Shown here: one piece after another, positions 23,526-35,500 of the stretch
How the letters are laid out: every line of letters starts with the position of its first letter
Numbering within the stretch: the stretch's first letter is position 1
Assembly: GCF_022682495.2 (NCBI RefSeq)
Contig: NC_071399.1
Location: 3,453,342 to 3,517,341, forward strand
Length of the DNA stretch: 64,000 nt
Source: Desmodus rotundus
Lineage: Eukaryota > Chordata > Mammalia > Chiroptera > Phyllostomidae
Direction of reading: 5' to 3'
Program-made: the position numbers and the translations under genes
Notes under the pieces: model-generated
The model's input: the letters and a program-made list of their open reading frames with translations, nothing else
Databases searched by the model: none
Told to the model about the DNA's origin: nothing

Positions 23526-26500
23526 TGACTGGAACTAAAAATTGTATGTAGGCTAGAAAAATAAAAACACTGTCTTGCAAGGGCTGCAGTGGCAGGCTGC
23601 TGACACTTGGTGGCGTGTGAGGTGACAGCTGCCAGGCTTTCTCCCTGAGCCCCAGGTCCACCTACCTGCCTTGCTCAGTGACCTGCACCGTCTGGTGCTT
23701 CCTCTCTGAGGCCCACGTGTTGTTTCTGGGCCAGAAAAAATCCGTATTCTGCAGCAACAAGTCTTTAGAATGGACACAGAATTTCCTAAGTTTTTCACAG
23801 AAAAAATAAGGAAACATAAAGATAAAAAAGGATATAACTTTTATGTGAACTCTATAATCACCTAAGTTAAAAATCTACTTAACTGTACATACGTGACATT
23901 GTATAGGATTAGTATTTAAATTGCAAAGATGTGTTTCGAAGCGGACCTTACCTAAACATCTTCCACTTTCAGTAATGCAGAAGCATCAGCTGTGTAACAA
24001 TTCATGCCGACCACAAAGATAACAAAAGCTCCTGGACGTTTCTCTTTATCTCCTCAGCAACTCTAGGTACCACTTAATAAAGGCTACATAGTATTGTGTA
24101 CATACATGTATCTTATGATACTCTTAAGTGTCAAATACTACCAGTTCAAATAATTCAGATTTATAAATGTAGTAGTATTCATATATTTAAGAATACATGA
24201 TTTTTAAATATGTCCTCAAAATGTTAGATTTTAAAAAAATAAAATGCCATGTTGTTTTGTCCTATTTATTATTTTAATGGCTGGTGTGAACAAATTTTTC
24301 AACTCTAAATTTAAGTTGTGGGACATAAGATTTATGAAAGCCGAACTTTCAGTCAAGATGGAGGCATAGGTAGACATACTGTCCCTCCTCACACAACCAA
24401 AAGAAGGACAACAACCAAATTAAAAACAAAAAACAACCAGAACTGCCAGAAAATTGAACCGTATGGCAGTCCAACAACAAAGGAGTTAAAGAAGAAACAT
24501 TCACCCAGACCAATAGGAGGGGTGGAGATGCACAGGCAGGCAGAGAGGACTTGAAGCGAGGCACTGGCTGGAGGAACAGATGGTCCAGATACCAGGAGGA
24601 ACCACTGGGAACAAGACAGACCTCACAACCCAGGGCTCCAGTGTGGGGGATAAAGCCTCAAAACCTCTGAGTGAAAACACCTGTGGGGTTGAGGTGGCAG
24701 GAGAAACTCCCAGCCTCACAGGAGAGTCTGTTGGAGAGACCACAGGGTCCTAGAACCTACACACACCCACCCACCCAGGAATCAGCACCAGAGGGGCCCA
24801 ATTTGCTTGTGGGTAGTGGGGAAGTGACTGAAAGCTGGCAGAGAGCAGAGCAATTGTTCCTTCTCGGAACCCTCCCCCACATACAGCATCACAGCGCAGC
24901 CATGTGCACTGCCCCGCCCTGGTGAACAGCTAATGCTCCATCCTTTACTATGTAGCAGGTACTCCGAGACAAAAAAAATACAGCCCAAATGAAAGAACAG
25001 ATCAAAGCCCCGTGAAGTCATGAAAGGCAAGGACCTACATCCAAGATTACTCCATCCAGCAAAGCTATCATTTATAATAGAAGGGCAGATAAAGTGCTTC
25101 CCAGATAAGGTCAAGTTAAAGGAGCTCATCATCACCAAGCCCTTATTATACGAAATGTTAAAGGGATTTATCTAAGAAAAAGAAGATCAAAAATATGAAC
25201 AGTAAAATGACAACAAACTTGTAGTTATTAACAACTGAACCTAAAACAAAAACAAACACAAACTAAGCAAATAACCAGGAACAGAATCACAGAAATGGAG
25301 ATCACATGGAGGGTTATCAACAGGGGAGTGGGAAGGGGAGACAGGGGGAAAAGGTACAGAGAATAAGTAGCATAAATGGTAGGTAGAAAATAGATAGCGG
25401 GAGGTTAGGAATAGTATAGGAAATGTAGAAGCCAAAGAACTTATATTTAAGGCCCATGGACATGAACTAAAGTGGGGGAATGCAGGTAGGAGGAGGTATA
25501 CAGGGCAGAGGGGAATAAAGGGGGGGAAATGGGAGAACTGTAATAGCATAATCAATAAAATATATTTTTAAAAAAGATTTATGAAAGCTGGTCAAGAACA
25601 AGGGCATAGCAAATGATATGATAAAATTGAAATGTTTATGTTATCTAAATATGAAAAATAAAAAGTAGGAAATCAAAATACACTGATAGTTAAAGTAAAA
25701 ATGTACTGACATGGATTTCAAAGTAATTTATTGGTTTTTAATAAATAAAAATCAGTAGCAGGGCTTCTGGTTTCCAGTCTGGCATGTCAGGAGCTTAGGA
25801 GTCTCCCTCTGGCCTAAAACAATGAAAAGCTGAATGAACTGATCTTAGATCCGTGACAGACGTGAGGTCACAAGGCAAACTGCTGCCCCCAAAGTGGAGA
25901 GGCCGACACAGAAATCGGGACGTGCTGGAGTGGAAACCCGCCTGCAGGGGCCTTGGCGGGCGCTGGGGCAGAGGGCAGCAGTCACCTCCCAGAGAGGTGA
26001 AGACTCTGGGAGGCTGCCCTGCTTCTGTGAGTCTTACCTCCAGGACCTCTAGGGCCCTCACATGAATATCAGAGAAAATCCCTTAATGCTTCTGGCCAGG
26101 GGGGCGGTAAAGGAACTGCTTTGAAATGTCCCGGAGCATTCTCTTCTCCTTAACAAGGCTGCCCTGGGGAGACCCTAACCTGGTGGGGTTATAGCAGAGC
26201 CTAATTTCTCCGGGTAAAGGGACATACCCAACTCCAGCCCCTTCGAACCACTGTCTCACGTAAGGGAGGAACCTTCTAGAATCATTGGTGAGGTTCACAT
26301 TCTACAGGCACAGGCTCACTGAAGGTCAGAGACCTAATCAGAGGAGAAGGACCACCTGCTGTCCTCCCATACCTCACCACCACCTGGTACGTGTTCCCCT
26401 TTCAACACAAGTCGCAAGGTGTACTGAAAGGCACATGGCACAGTTTAAAGAGATGAACAAGCTTCAGAACCACAGTGACATATGGCAGGAAGGTTGGAAT

Positions 26501-29500
26501 TATAAATTAAGAACTATGATTAATAGACAACATGCAAGAACAGATGGGTAATACAAGCAGAGAGATGGAAATTCTAAGAAAGAATAAAAGAAAAAAAATG
26601 AAGGACCGGAAACACTGTAACAGAAATGAAGAATGCCTTTAGTGAGGTGGCTTGTGGACTGGGCATGGCTGAGGGGAGACTCTCTGAGCTTGAGAAAGTG
26701 ATGATAAAAATTTCCAAAATGAGGCAAAGAAAAAAAGAAAGAAAAACAAAATAACAGAACATCAAGAACGGTGGTACATCTACAAAAAGTATAACATACA
26801 CATAATAGAAATAACAGAAGAAGAAGAAAGACAAAAAACAGACGCAATATTGAAACAACAATTATTAGAATTTCCCCCGAACAATGTCAGACACCAAGCA
26901 ACAGATCCAGATAGAGAACACCAAGCATGGTAAATACCAAAAAACTCCAGCTAGGCAAATTATATTTAAACTGCAGAAAATCAAAGACGAGGAGAAAATC
27001 TTGAAAGAAGCCAAAGGAAATAAACACTCTACCTATAGAAGAGAAAGGATAAGAATTACATTCGACTCCTCAGAAACCATGTAAACGAGAAGAGAGTGGA
27101 ACGAAATATTTGAAGTGTTGAGAGAAATAAAACACCAACCGAGGACTACTTGTACCCTGCTAAATGATCCTTAGACAGTGCAGGAGAAATGCAGGCTTCC
27201 TCACACAAACAAAAATTGAACAATTTGTTGCCAGTAGACCTGTCTTTCAAGAAATGTTTTAAGTTCTCCAGAATGAAGGAAAATGATATAGATCAGGTCA
27301 GAAACTCAGATCTACATAAACAAAGGAAAAGTATCAGAGAATTAATAAGTGGTGGTAAAATAAAAATTTTTATTCTTAATTGATCTAACAACAGTTTTTT
27401 TCAAAATGAAAATAACAGTATATTGATTATGTATGTTTATGTGTATGTATACACACACACATATATACATATATACACACACACACATACACATATATGC
27501 TCTGTATGCTTATGTATAACTGAAGTGAATGGCAGCAATGATGAGGGGCTGGGATGGAGGAATTAGGGATAGTTTGTCATTAGAAGTTACTGACAATACT
27601 TGAGAAGGGGAATAGTGTCATTTGAAAAGAGACTTGGATTAGTTGCAAATGTATATAGCAAATTCTAGGACAACCACTGAAATTTTTAAAAATAGGGTAT
27701 AGTTGAAATTCTAAGGAAAAAATGAATCCTATAAAGTGCTCCATTGAAACCACAAAAGGAAGAAAAAGTGGGGAAGGCAAAAACAGGAACGAAGACCAAG
27801 ACACCAAATTGAAATATTAAAAACATGATAGATATATAATCTAACTGTATCAATAATGACCTTGAAAACCAATGGTCTAAATGCACCCAACAAAGATAGA
27901 AATTGTCAGAGTGAGTCAAAAAACAAGACCCAAATATATGTTGTCTACAAGAAACACATTAAATATAAAGACACATAGGAATAAGTGAAGGGATTAAGCA
28001 AAAAATACAACCAAGCAAAACAAAAAAACCCCTCAAACAACAGTGTGGCGATCCTTGACACCCTTTTTCACCAGAGGAAAAGGGGTGTCAAGGACAATAG
28101 AAGAGGGAGAAGAGGGGATAAATAGTGATGGAAGGAGACTTGACTTGGGGTGGTGAACGCATAGTACGGTGTACAGGTTATATATTGTAGAATCGTGCAC
28201 CTGAGACCTATATAATTTTATTAACCAATGTCACCCCAATAAATTCAATAAAAAATAAGAAATGTTTGATCCCCCCTAGAAAAAAGAGTAAAGAGATGGA
28301 GAAAGACACAGCATGCAAACTCTAATCAAAGAACAGGGGTGTGGCTCTGTCCACCCCGACAGAGCAGACTTCAGAGCAAGGGGAGCTCAGCGTGAACCAC
28401 ATCTCCCGGGTTTGCAGTCTCTTGCTTCCCTAATTTAAGTCGCCTGCCTGCCTGTCCACAGACGTTTCCGATTTACACTCCTATTCTTTGGAAGTGTAAA
28501 TAAGTATACATTGAGATTAATGATAGTAATAGAATAACTTTTCAGGGCATAAAGATGAGGACTGAAGATGACAGATGTAAAACGATGAAGAGGAAGTTCA
28601 TTGAATGATGTAAATAACTGATGTTCCTCCACATTTGTTTCCCAAGGCAAACATGTCCCAGGTGAGGCAGGTGGGGCTGCTGGCCGCCGGCTGTCAGCCG
28701 TGGAACAAGGACGTGTGTGCTGCCAGCGGAGACAGGTTTGCCTATTGCGCCACCCTGGCCATCTACATTTACCAGGTAATTTAACTGTATCGCGTACCAT
28801 TCATATTTAATCGATAATTATTTTTAAATCCCTGTCACACGAAAAGCTTCATGCTGTACTTTTACTGATACATATTTTATATCTTGCTGCTACTCATGTT
28901 ACTATATTAGTTTTACAAGTCAAGCTTTTAGAAAATGCTTGTGTCATTGTATTGAATTATTAGCAAAATCTTAATTGTTTTCCTGATACTTATGTGCTGT
29001 TCATCAAAAAGATTTTCCTCAAGAATTAAAAGGTCCCATTTATGAATGATGAGCGAGTAGTATTTAGTTCTTCTGGACTGTATTCCCACATAAATAAATG
29101 GAATTCGTTTGTTCATTTATTTCACGCTTTGTTCACTAACTACATTTGATATGAGAAAGTTGTCTTATTTGAGGAATGTGGGTGGTTCATTAGAGATCAT
29201 TATATTAAAAATAGTGCAGATGTAATAGAGGCTGAGAAATTTTTGAGATAAAGGCTGTTAAAACTACTTTTTTCCATGTCTTAGCTCTGTTCCATCTCTT
29301 ACGTGCTCCCAATCTGCGGAGCCAATGGCCTTCTGAAATGCCACATACAGAAGTGCCACATGTGTCTTAAATCCAAGTCTAGTCTTCCCCTTATTCCCGT
29401 GTCACCCGCGAACCATCCATCCAAACCACAGACCTGAGGGTCACCTTCGATTCCTCTCTATTCACATCCTACACCCAGGGAACCAAGAGTGATTCTAGTG

Positions 29501-32500
29501 TTTTGTATCTTTTCTTCCTTCTATCCTTCTCACCTCAGCTATATATAAGGTCTCTTAGTGTTCTCTTTGCCTCCTCTTTGACTGCCTCTAAAGTATACCG
29601 AGCCTAATCAAACATCTGCAATGCAGATCGAAACTTTTAAATCCTCAATTGCCCCTGCCTCCCTAAAATTAACGTCCAAATTTGGCAGAATGAGATTCTT
29701 TTGCAATCTCCCCGTCTCTGGCTCCCCTCACCTTGAGCTCCAGCCATACCAAGATACCACAGTTTCCCAAGCATCTCAGACTCTTTCATAGCTTGCCTTT
29801 GCTTACGTTCGTTTTCCTGTTTGCCCACAGTGCCTGTCGGGAGAGTGTTTTCAAATCTCAGCTCGAGTGTCAGAGCCCCTTCCCACTGAATTGGTGTGTT
29901 TAATCTCAATTCTCTTACATTTTTTCAGAAAGGTTTTTTCCAGCTGATGGAATATACCTGACAGTAGACCAAGGCTTGAAATGTGTTCATATTTTGTTGC
30001 TAGCTGTGCTAAGTGTCAAGTAGGTAGCTTTTAAAAAGTATTGTGATTAATGGTAAATGTGGGATCTAAGAAGCAGCCCTGAAATGTTTTATTAATGTTT
30101 CTTTTTTAGTTGGATCACCGTTATAATGAATTTAAACTTCACTCAATTATGTCTGAACATAAAAAAACCATCACGGCCATCTCATGGTGCCCACACAACC
30201 CTGACCTGTTCGCCAGCGCCAGCGCTGGCAACTTAGTGATCGTTTGGAATGTTGCAGAACAAAAAGTCATTGCTAAACTCAACAATACAAAAGGTACATT
30301 GGTGACTGGGGCTTATTGTGTTGAATGAAATATTTTTATTTCAATAAACAAAATATTGTATTTCAATGAGCTCAGATTTTAAAGTAGTCAGACTTCCTAG
30401 TGGTAATCTGTATAAGAAATACAGCTCACATCTTAACTCATTGTGTGTGTGTGAGAAAAACTCAAACAAAATGTCACGACATGATTATACTTAGTACACT
30501 GATCAATGAACAATATAGTGAATACCAAATGGTTTTGTCGGTGTTTAAATACGACACAAAAAGTTCAAGAATGCAGGGTATGGCAAAAGAAGGCTTACAG
30601 TTAGAAAGCCCGCGTTCGCACAGTGGGTCTCAGTGGGGAGAATAATTCTCTCTGCATTCTTTCTACCTAGAATCATGCCCCGTAATAATGATGACATTCA
30701 GTGATCACTGTTCTGCATTAAACAGCACAATAACTTAATGGCATTTTGAACAACAGGTGTAGCTCAACTATCGGCTATGGTTTTGAAAGCTACTTCTGGG
30801 CATTTTCCCCGTATTCAGCTTCTTCCCTTAAAGATACTGATTATAACTTTGAGATAGAAAATTAAGAAGTGGCAATCTCATTGTTTTATTCAATTGTTTT
30901 TATAGTAGCCTTTTCAGTATGTAGTAACAATGTTGATAATCCGTAGGCAATGATATTTAAATCCTGCTTCCAAAATAATGATAATACCTTTTGGAACATT
31001 TGGCTATGTTCAATGTATTTAGTTTATTGTCTTTTCAAATTTAGATCATTAGGAATGTTGAAAATACTGGGAAAATATACCAATTTTGTTACATAAGTTT
31101 TATCTTAAAAATGTTTCCCAAGCAAGGTTAATTTTTAACAAGAAAAATATAAACCTTACTCCCAGTTTCATACATCCTGCTTAGTTTCACTTGCAACAAC
31201 TGGTGAACTTCAGTGTTAGTAATTGGCTGCAGTCGGTGAGCAAAATATATTTAAAAGTCAACTATTCAGTGAGCTTCCATTAATGTAAGTAACAGTTTCC
31301 TTAAGGTTTTCAATACACCAATGAGAAAAAGCCAAATTACTTTCGGTACAAGCTTTGTGATATGTAAAAGCAATTGATAAGCTCCAGTCAAGATTTTTCA
31401 TGTTTCTCTGGTCATATGTGTTTCTCCACCAACCACAAATCCTACAACATTTTCCATTGTTCTTTATACTAATAAACAGTGTATTTTCCCAATCCTTTAA
31501 ATCTAGCTTTGTGTAAAATTAATTTTAAATAACACAATAAATACTCCTTAACATTCTTTCCATATTTTATGTGACATAAACTAAGAATGTTGTACAATGT
31601 CATCATTCTCATAAAGCTGTCCTGCAAAATCTTAGACTGTAGGTGCATAACAACATGTGATCTACATGTTATGCTGGAGTACAGATTAGGCAACATACTA
31701 TTGTATCATCACCTGGATTATCCACTACTTTGTCATAAACTCCACATGCATCACGTCCCTTTGTGGTGGAAGAGCTCTTCATTCATCAGTGTGTGTACCA
31801 TACGTGGCTTCCTGAGCCACTGACTATACCAATAAATAAGACTCTTCGTTAACATGGGTAGGATGATAAAATAATTTGGGTAATGATTTTAATCAGGTTT
31901 ACATACCTTTTCTTTCTCTGAAATTTTCAGACTTATCAATAAGTCCCTCATGCTATTTCTAAGTATCTTCTTAATTTGAAGATTGAAAACTTTGATATTC
32001 TATTTGCAAAAAGATATTGTGAACATCGTTGGGTCATTTGCATTTTAAATAATCCCCTTGAAATGAAATATCTTAGACTCTGTTTTTTTCTTTCTAGAAT
32101 TCAGTAAGCAAAGTAGAAGTTTGCATATCAATGTTGTATTCAATATTAGAACCTCCACTTCCAGCAGGTGAACATGAAACTGTTGTTTTTTACTTCATCA
32201 TTAGTCTTTCCTAATAATCAAAAAATGAATATTAATTTGTTTAAATGTAAAAATATTAAAATTGTCACCAACTTGAAAAACATCCCAACATCCTTATGGA
32301 AAACAAAACTGTTAATAATAGCAGATAGTTATACATCCTACTTATCTCAGAATCTTGCTCGGAGAATTAAGCGAGTTAGTATTTACAGAGCCCTTAGAAG
32401 TACTTACAGACACTACGCCACGACAGTCGGGTTTTCTATTGTAGCAATATGGTCCCTGCTTCCCCTTGCTGCCTTTCCTGAAATATTCATTCGGAGACCC

Positions 32501-35500
32501 AGCATCCTTCATGTGTTTTCTTCAAGTGTATTATGGTGGCTTGATCCGTACAGAGTATCTGATCTCTTATTGGGCAAATTCTACTTCTGTCGATGTGTCC
32601 TAAAACTACATCAGCTCTCTTATTGACCTTCTTTACATATTCGTGTATTCATTCATTCTTTCATTCATTCCATAAAACCTAGGGAGTTCCCATTACATGT
32701 CAGGCCCTGAACTAGGCATTCAGTCTCCAGTTTCTGCTTCTCGGCCCATTGTAAACACAAAGCGATTTTACTGTCACTAAACAGTTTTGGCTCTGTGTCT
32801 TTGTTTATATTGTTCTCTGTTCCCAGGATATAGGGCTCATGCCATATGTTTAAAGTCTCCTGCCCCTTCAAGGTGTGACTCAGATCCCCTTCACCTCCCC
32901 AGGCAGTGGCCCAGGGGTTCACCAACCCTTCCCCACATGGAATTTTTGGAGAACCTTGTTCAAACCAGACTCCTGGGCGCTAACGGCACGTTGCCTGCTA
33001 TGCACCTTCCGTTCGATGATCTGATGCAGTTGACAGTGAATCTGTGCTGGAAGAAGCACAGTCTCTGTCTCGGGACATCAATTTACCAGAACACTTACAT
33101 TCTTAAGGATCCATTCAATTAAAGTAACTGTGGGGAGATTTACACTTAACTTTTGTATTTTGTCTCATAGTTTAAAAGGGACTTCTACATAAAATAGTAT
33201 ATTTCCTTTTCTTAATTTTAGTTATGTCTGTTTTATGGATGAGGAAACAGGTTTAGTGAGGGAAAGCTCAGATCTGAATCTAAACTCCCGAAAGGACATG
33301 GATTATAGCATTAATTTTATTTTTATTAAATCCTTGTAGTAGCATCTTACTTTTTATACATTTAATCTGTATTTTGCCATTTTTTTATGTAAGACCCTTT
33401 AAAGCAGGACTTGTACCCCTCACTAACTTGTCTACCTAGAATGCTTCCAGCAGGCTGTACACACCCAAACCCAGCAAGAATCGATTCCTTTGGTGAGCAT
33501 ACAGTTTTCCAGGAAAAAAGTCTTAGTAAATCCCTTTGAATACATGAAGCATGTGATCACATTAGTGCTGTTCCCTTCACCATGGAAATACCCTGCATAT
33601 GTTCCCAGTGGTGCTAGATATAACTTTCAAAATCCAGTTCCTGAGGTAGACACACTGTGCCTCCTCGCACAACCAAAAGGAGGAAAACAACAAATTTAAA
33701 AACAAAAACAACCAGAACTGACAGAAAATTGAACCGTATGGAAGTCCGACAACCAAGGAGTTAAAGAAGAAACACTCACCCAGATGAGTAGGAGGGATGG
33801 AGACGGGCAGTCGGGCAGAGAGGACTCATGGTAAGGCAGTGGCTGGTGGAGTGGGCAGTCCCACATTCGTGTGTGGATAAACCGGGAGGTTCAAATGGGG
33901 AGCAAGACAAACTTCACAACCCAGGGCTCCAGCGTGGGGAAATAAAGCCTCAAACCTCTGACTGAAAACACCTGTGGGGGTTGAGGCAGCAGTGGGAGAA
34001 ACTCCCAGCCTCAAGGAGAGCCCACTGGAGAGACACACAGGGTCCTAGAATGTATACAAACCCAGCCACCTACCTGGAAATCAGCACCAGAAGGGCCCAA
34101 TTTGCTTGTGGGTAGCAGGGGAGTGACTGAAAGTCAACAGAGAGTGGAGCAAGTGGCGTTATTCCCTCTTGGCCCCTCCCCCACGTACAGCATCACAACG
34201 CAGCAGCGTGGGTTGCCCAGCCCTGGTGAATACCTAAGGCTCCACCCCTTACTACAGAACAGGTGTGCTGAGACCAAAAAAAAAAAAAAAAAAAAAGGCC
34301 CAAATGAAAGAACAGATCAAAGCTCCAGAAAAAAATACAACTAAGTGATGACGAGATAGCCAACCTATCAGATGAACAATTCAAAACACTGATAATTAGG
34401 ATGCTCACAGAATTGGTTGAGTATAGCTGCAAATTAGAGGAAAGAGTGAAAGCTACGCAAAGTGAAATAAAGGAAAATATATAGAAAACCAACAGGGATG
34501 GGAAGGAAACCGGGACTCAAATCAACGGTTTGGACCAGAAGGAAGAAATAAACATTCAACCAGAACAGAATGAAGAAACAAGAATTCAAAAAAATGAGGA
34601 GAGACTTAGGAACCTCCAGGACATCTTTAAACGATCCAACATCCGGATCATAGGGGTGCCAGCAGGAGAAGAGGAAGAGCAAGAAATTGAAAACTTCTTT
34701 GAAAAAATAATGAAGGAGAACCTCCCCAATCTGACCAAGGAAATAGTCTTCCAGGAAGTCCAAGAAGCTCAGAGAGTCCCAAAGAAGTTGGATCCAAGGA
34801 GGAACACACCAAGGCACATCATAATTACATTACCCAAGATTAAAGATAAGGAGAGAATCTTAAAAGCTGCAAGAGAAAAGAAGACAGTTACCTACAAAGG
34901 ATTTCCATAAGACTGTCAGTTGATTTCTCAAAAGAAACCTTGCAGGCAAGAAGGGGCTGGAAAGAAGTATTCAAAGTCATAAAAGTCAAGGACCTACATC
35001 CAAGATTGCTCTATCCAGCAAAGTTATCATTTATAATAGAAGGACAGATAAAGTGCTTACCAGATAAGGTCATGTTCAAGGAGTTCATCATCACCAAGCC
35101 CTTAATATATGAAATGTTAAAGGGACTTATCTAAGGAAAAGAAGATAGAAAATATGACCAGTAAAATGACAACAAACTCACAGCTATTAACAACCCAGCC
35201 TAAATAAACAAAACAAAAGCGAACACAAACAAAGCAAAGAACTGGAGCAGGAACAGAATCACAGAAATGGAGATCACATGGAGGGTTATTAGTGTGGAGG
35301 GGGAAAGAGGGGAAAAGGTACAGAGAATAAATAGCATAAACGGTAGGTAGAAAATAGACAGGGGGAAGATAAGAATAGTATAGGAAATGTAGAAGCCAAA
35401 GAACTTATATGTACGACCCATAGACATGAACTAAATGGGGGAATGCAGGTGGGATGGGTGTGCAGGGCGGAGGGGAATAGAGGGGGGGGGAAATGGGACA

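Larger units (their letters stand above)
25755..28395 (+). mobile_element. Old L1M/HAL1-lineage LINE, 5' part
   Basis: It opens with an L1M-type 5' UTR ('ggcttctggtttccagtctggcatgtcaggagctta'). It passes through a broken ORF1 around 26880-27120 (ORF1 C-terminal domain remnants), then 'ctttcaagaaatgttttaag' and 'atgaaggaaaatgatataga'. It reaches the beginning of ORF2 ('aaatgtaaatggtctaaa' type segments near 27870-27960, 'cagacttcagagcaagg' near 28365). Many stops. A younger L1 3' end is nested at 28040-28258. The 3' two thirds of ORF2 are absent. Confidence 0.7.
21081..28646 (+). other. WDR17: WDR17 intron 2, about 7.6 kb
   Basis: Donor gtaagc; acceptor tttcccaag. It contains a mariner MITE (21356-21465), a VES SINE body (22065-22207), CA/GT microsatellites (22478-22499, 23497-23520, 27448-27495), a HAL1-like LINE (24342-25573) and a long old L1M (25755-28395) with a younger L1 end nested in it. 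The remainder is unique AT-rich sequence. Confidence 0.85.

Noticed and set aside
32168..32626. 152-codon open frame in intron 4
   Set aside because: No known domain, AT-rich composition, no splice or regulatory context, and it lies in an intron of WDR17. It looks like a chance frame.
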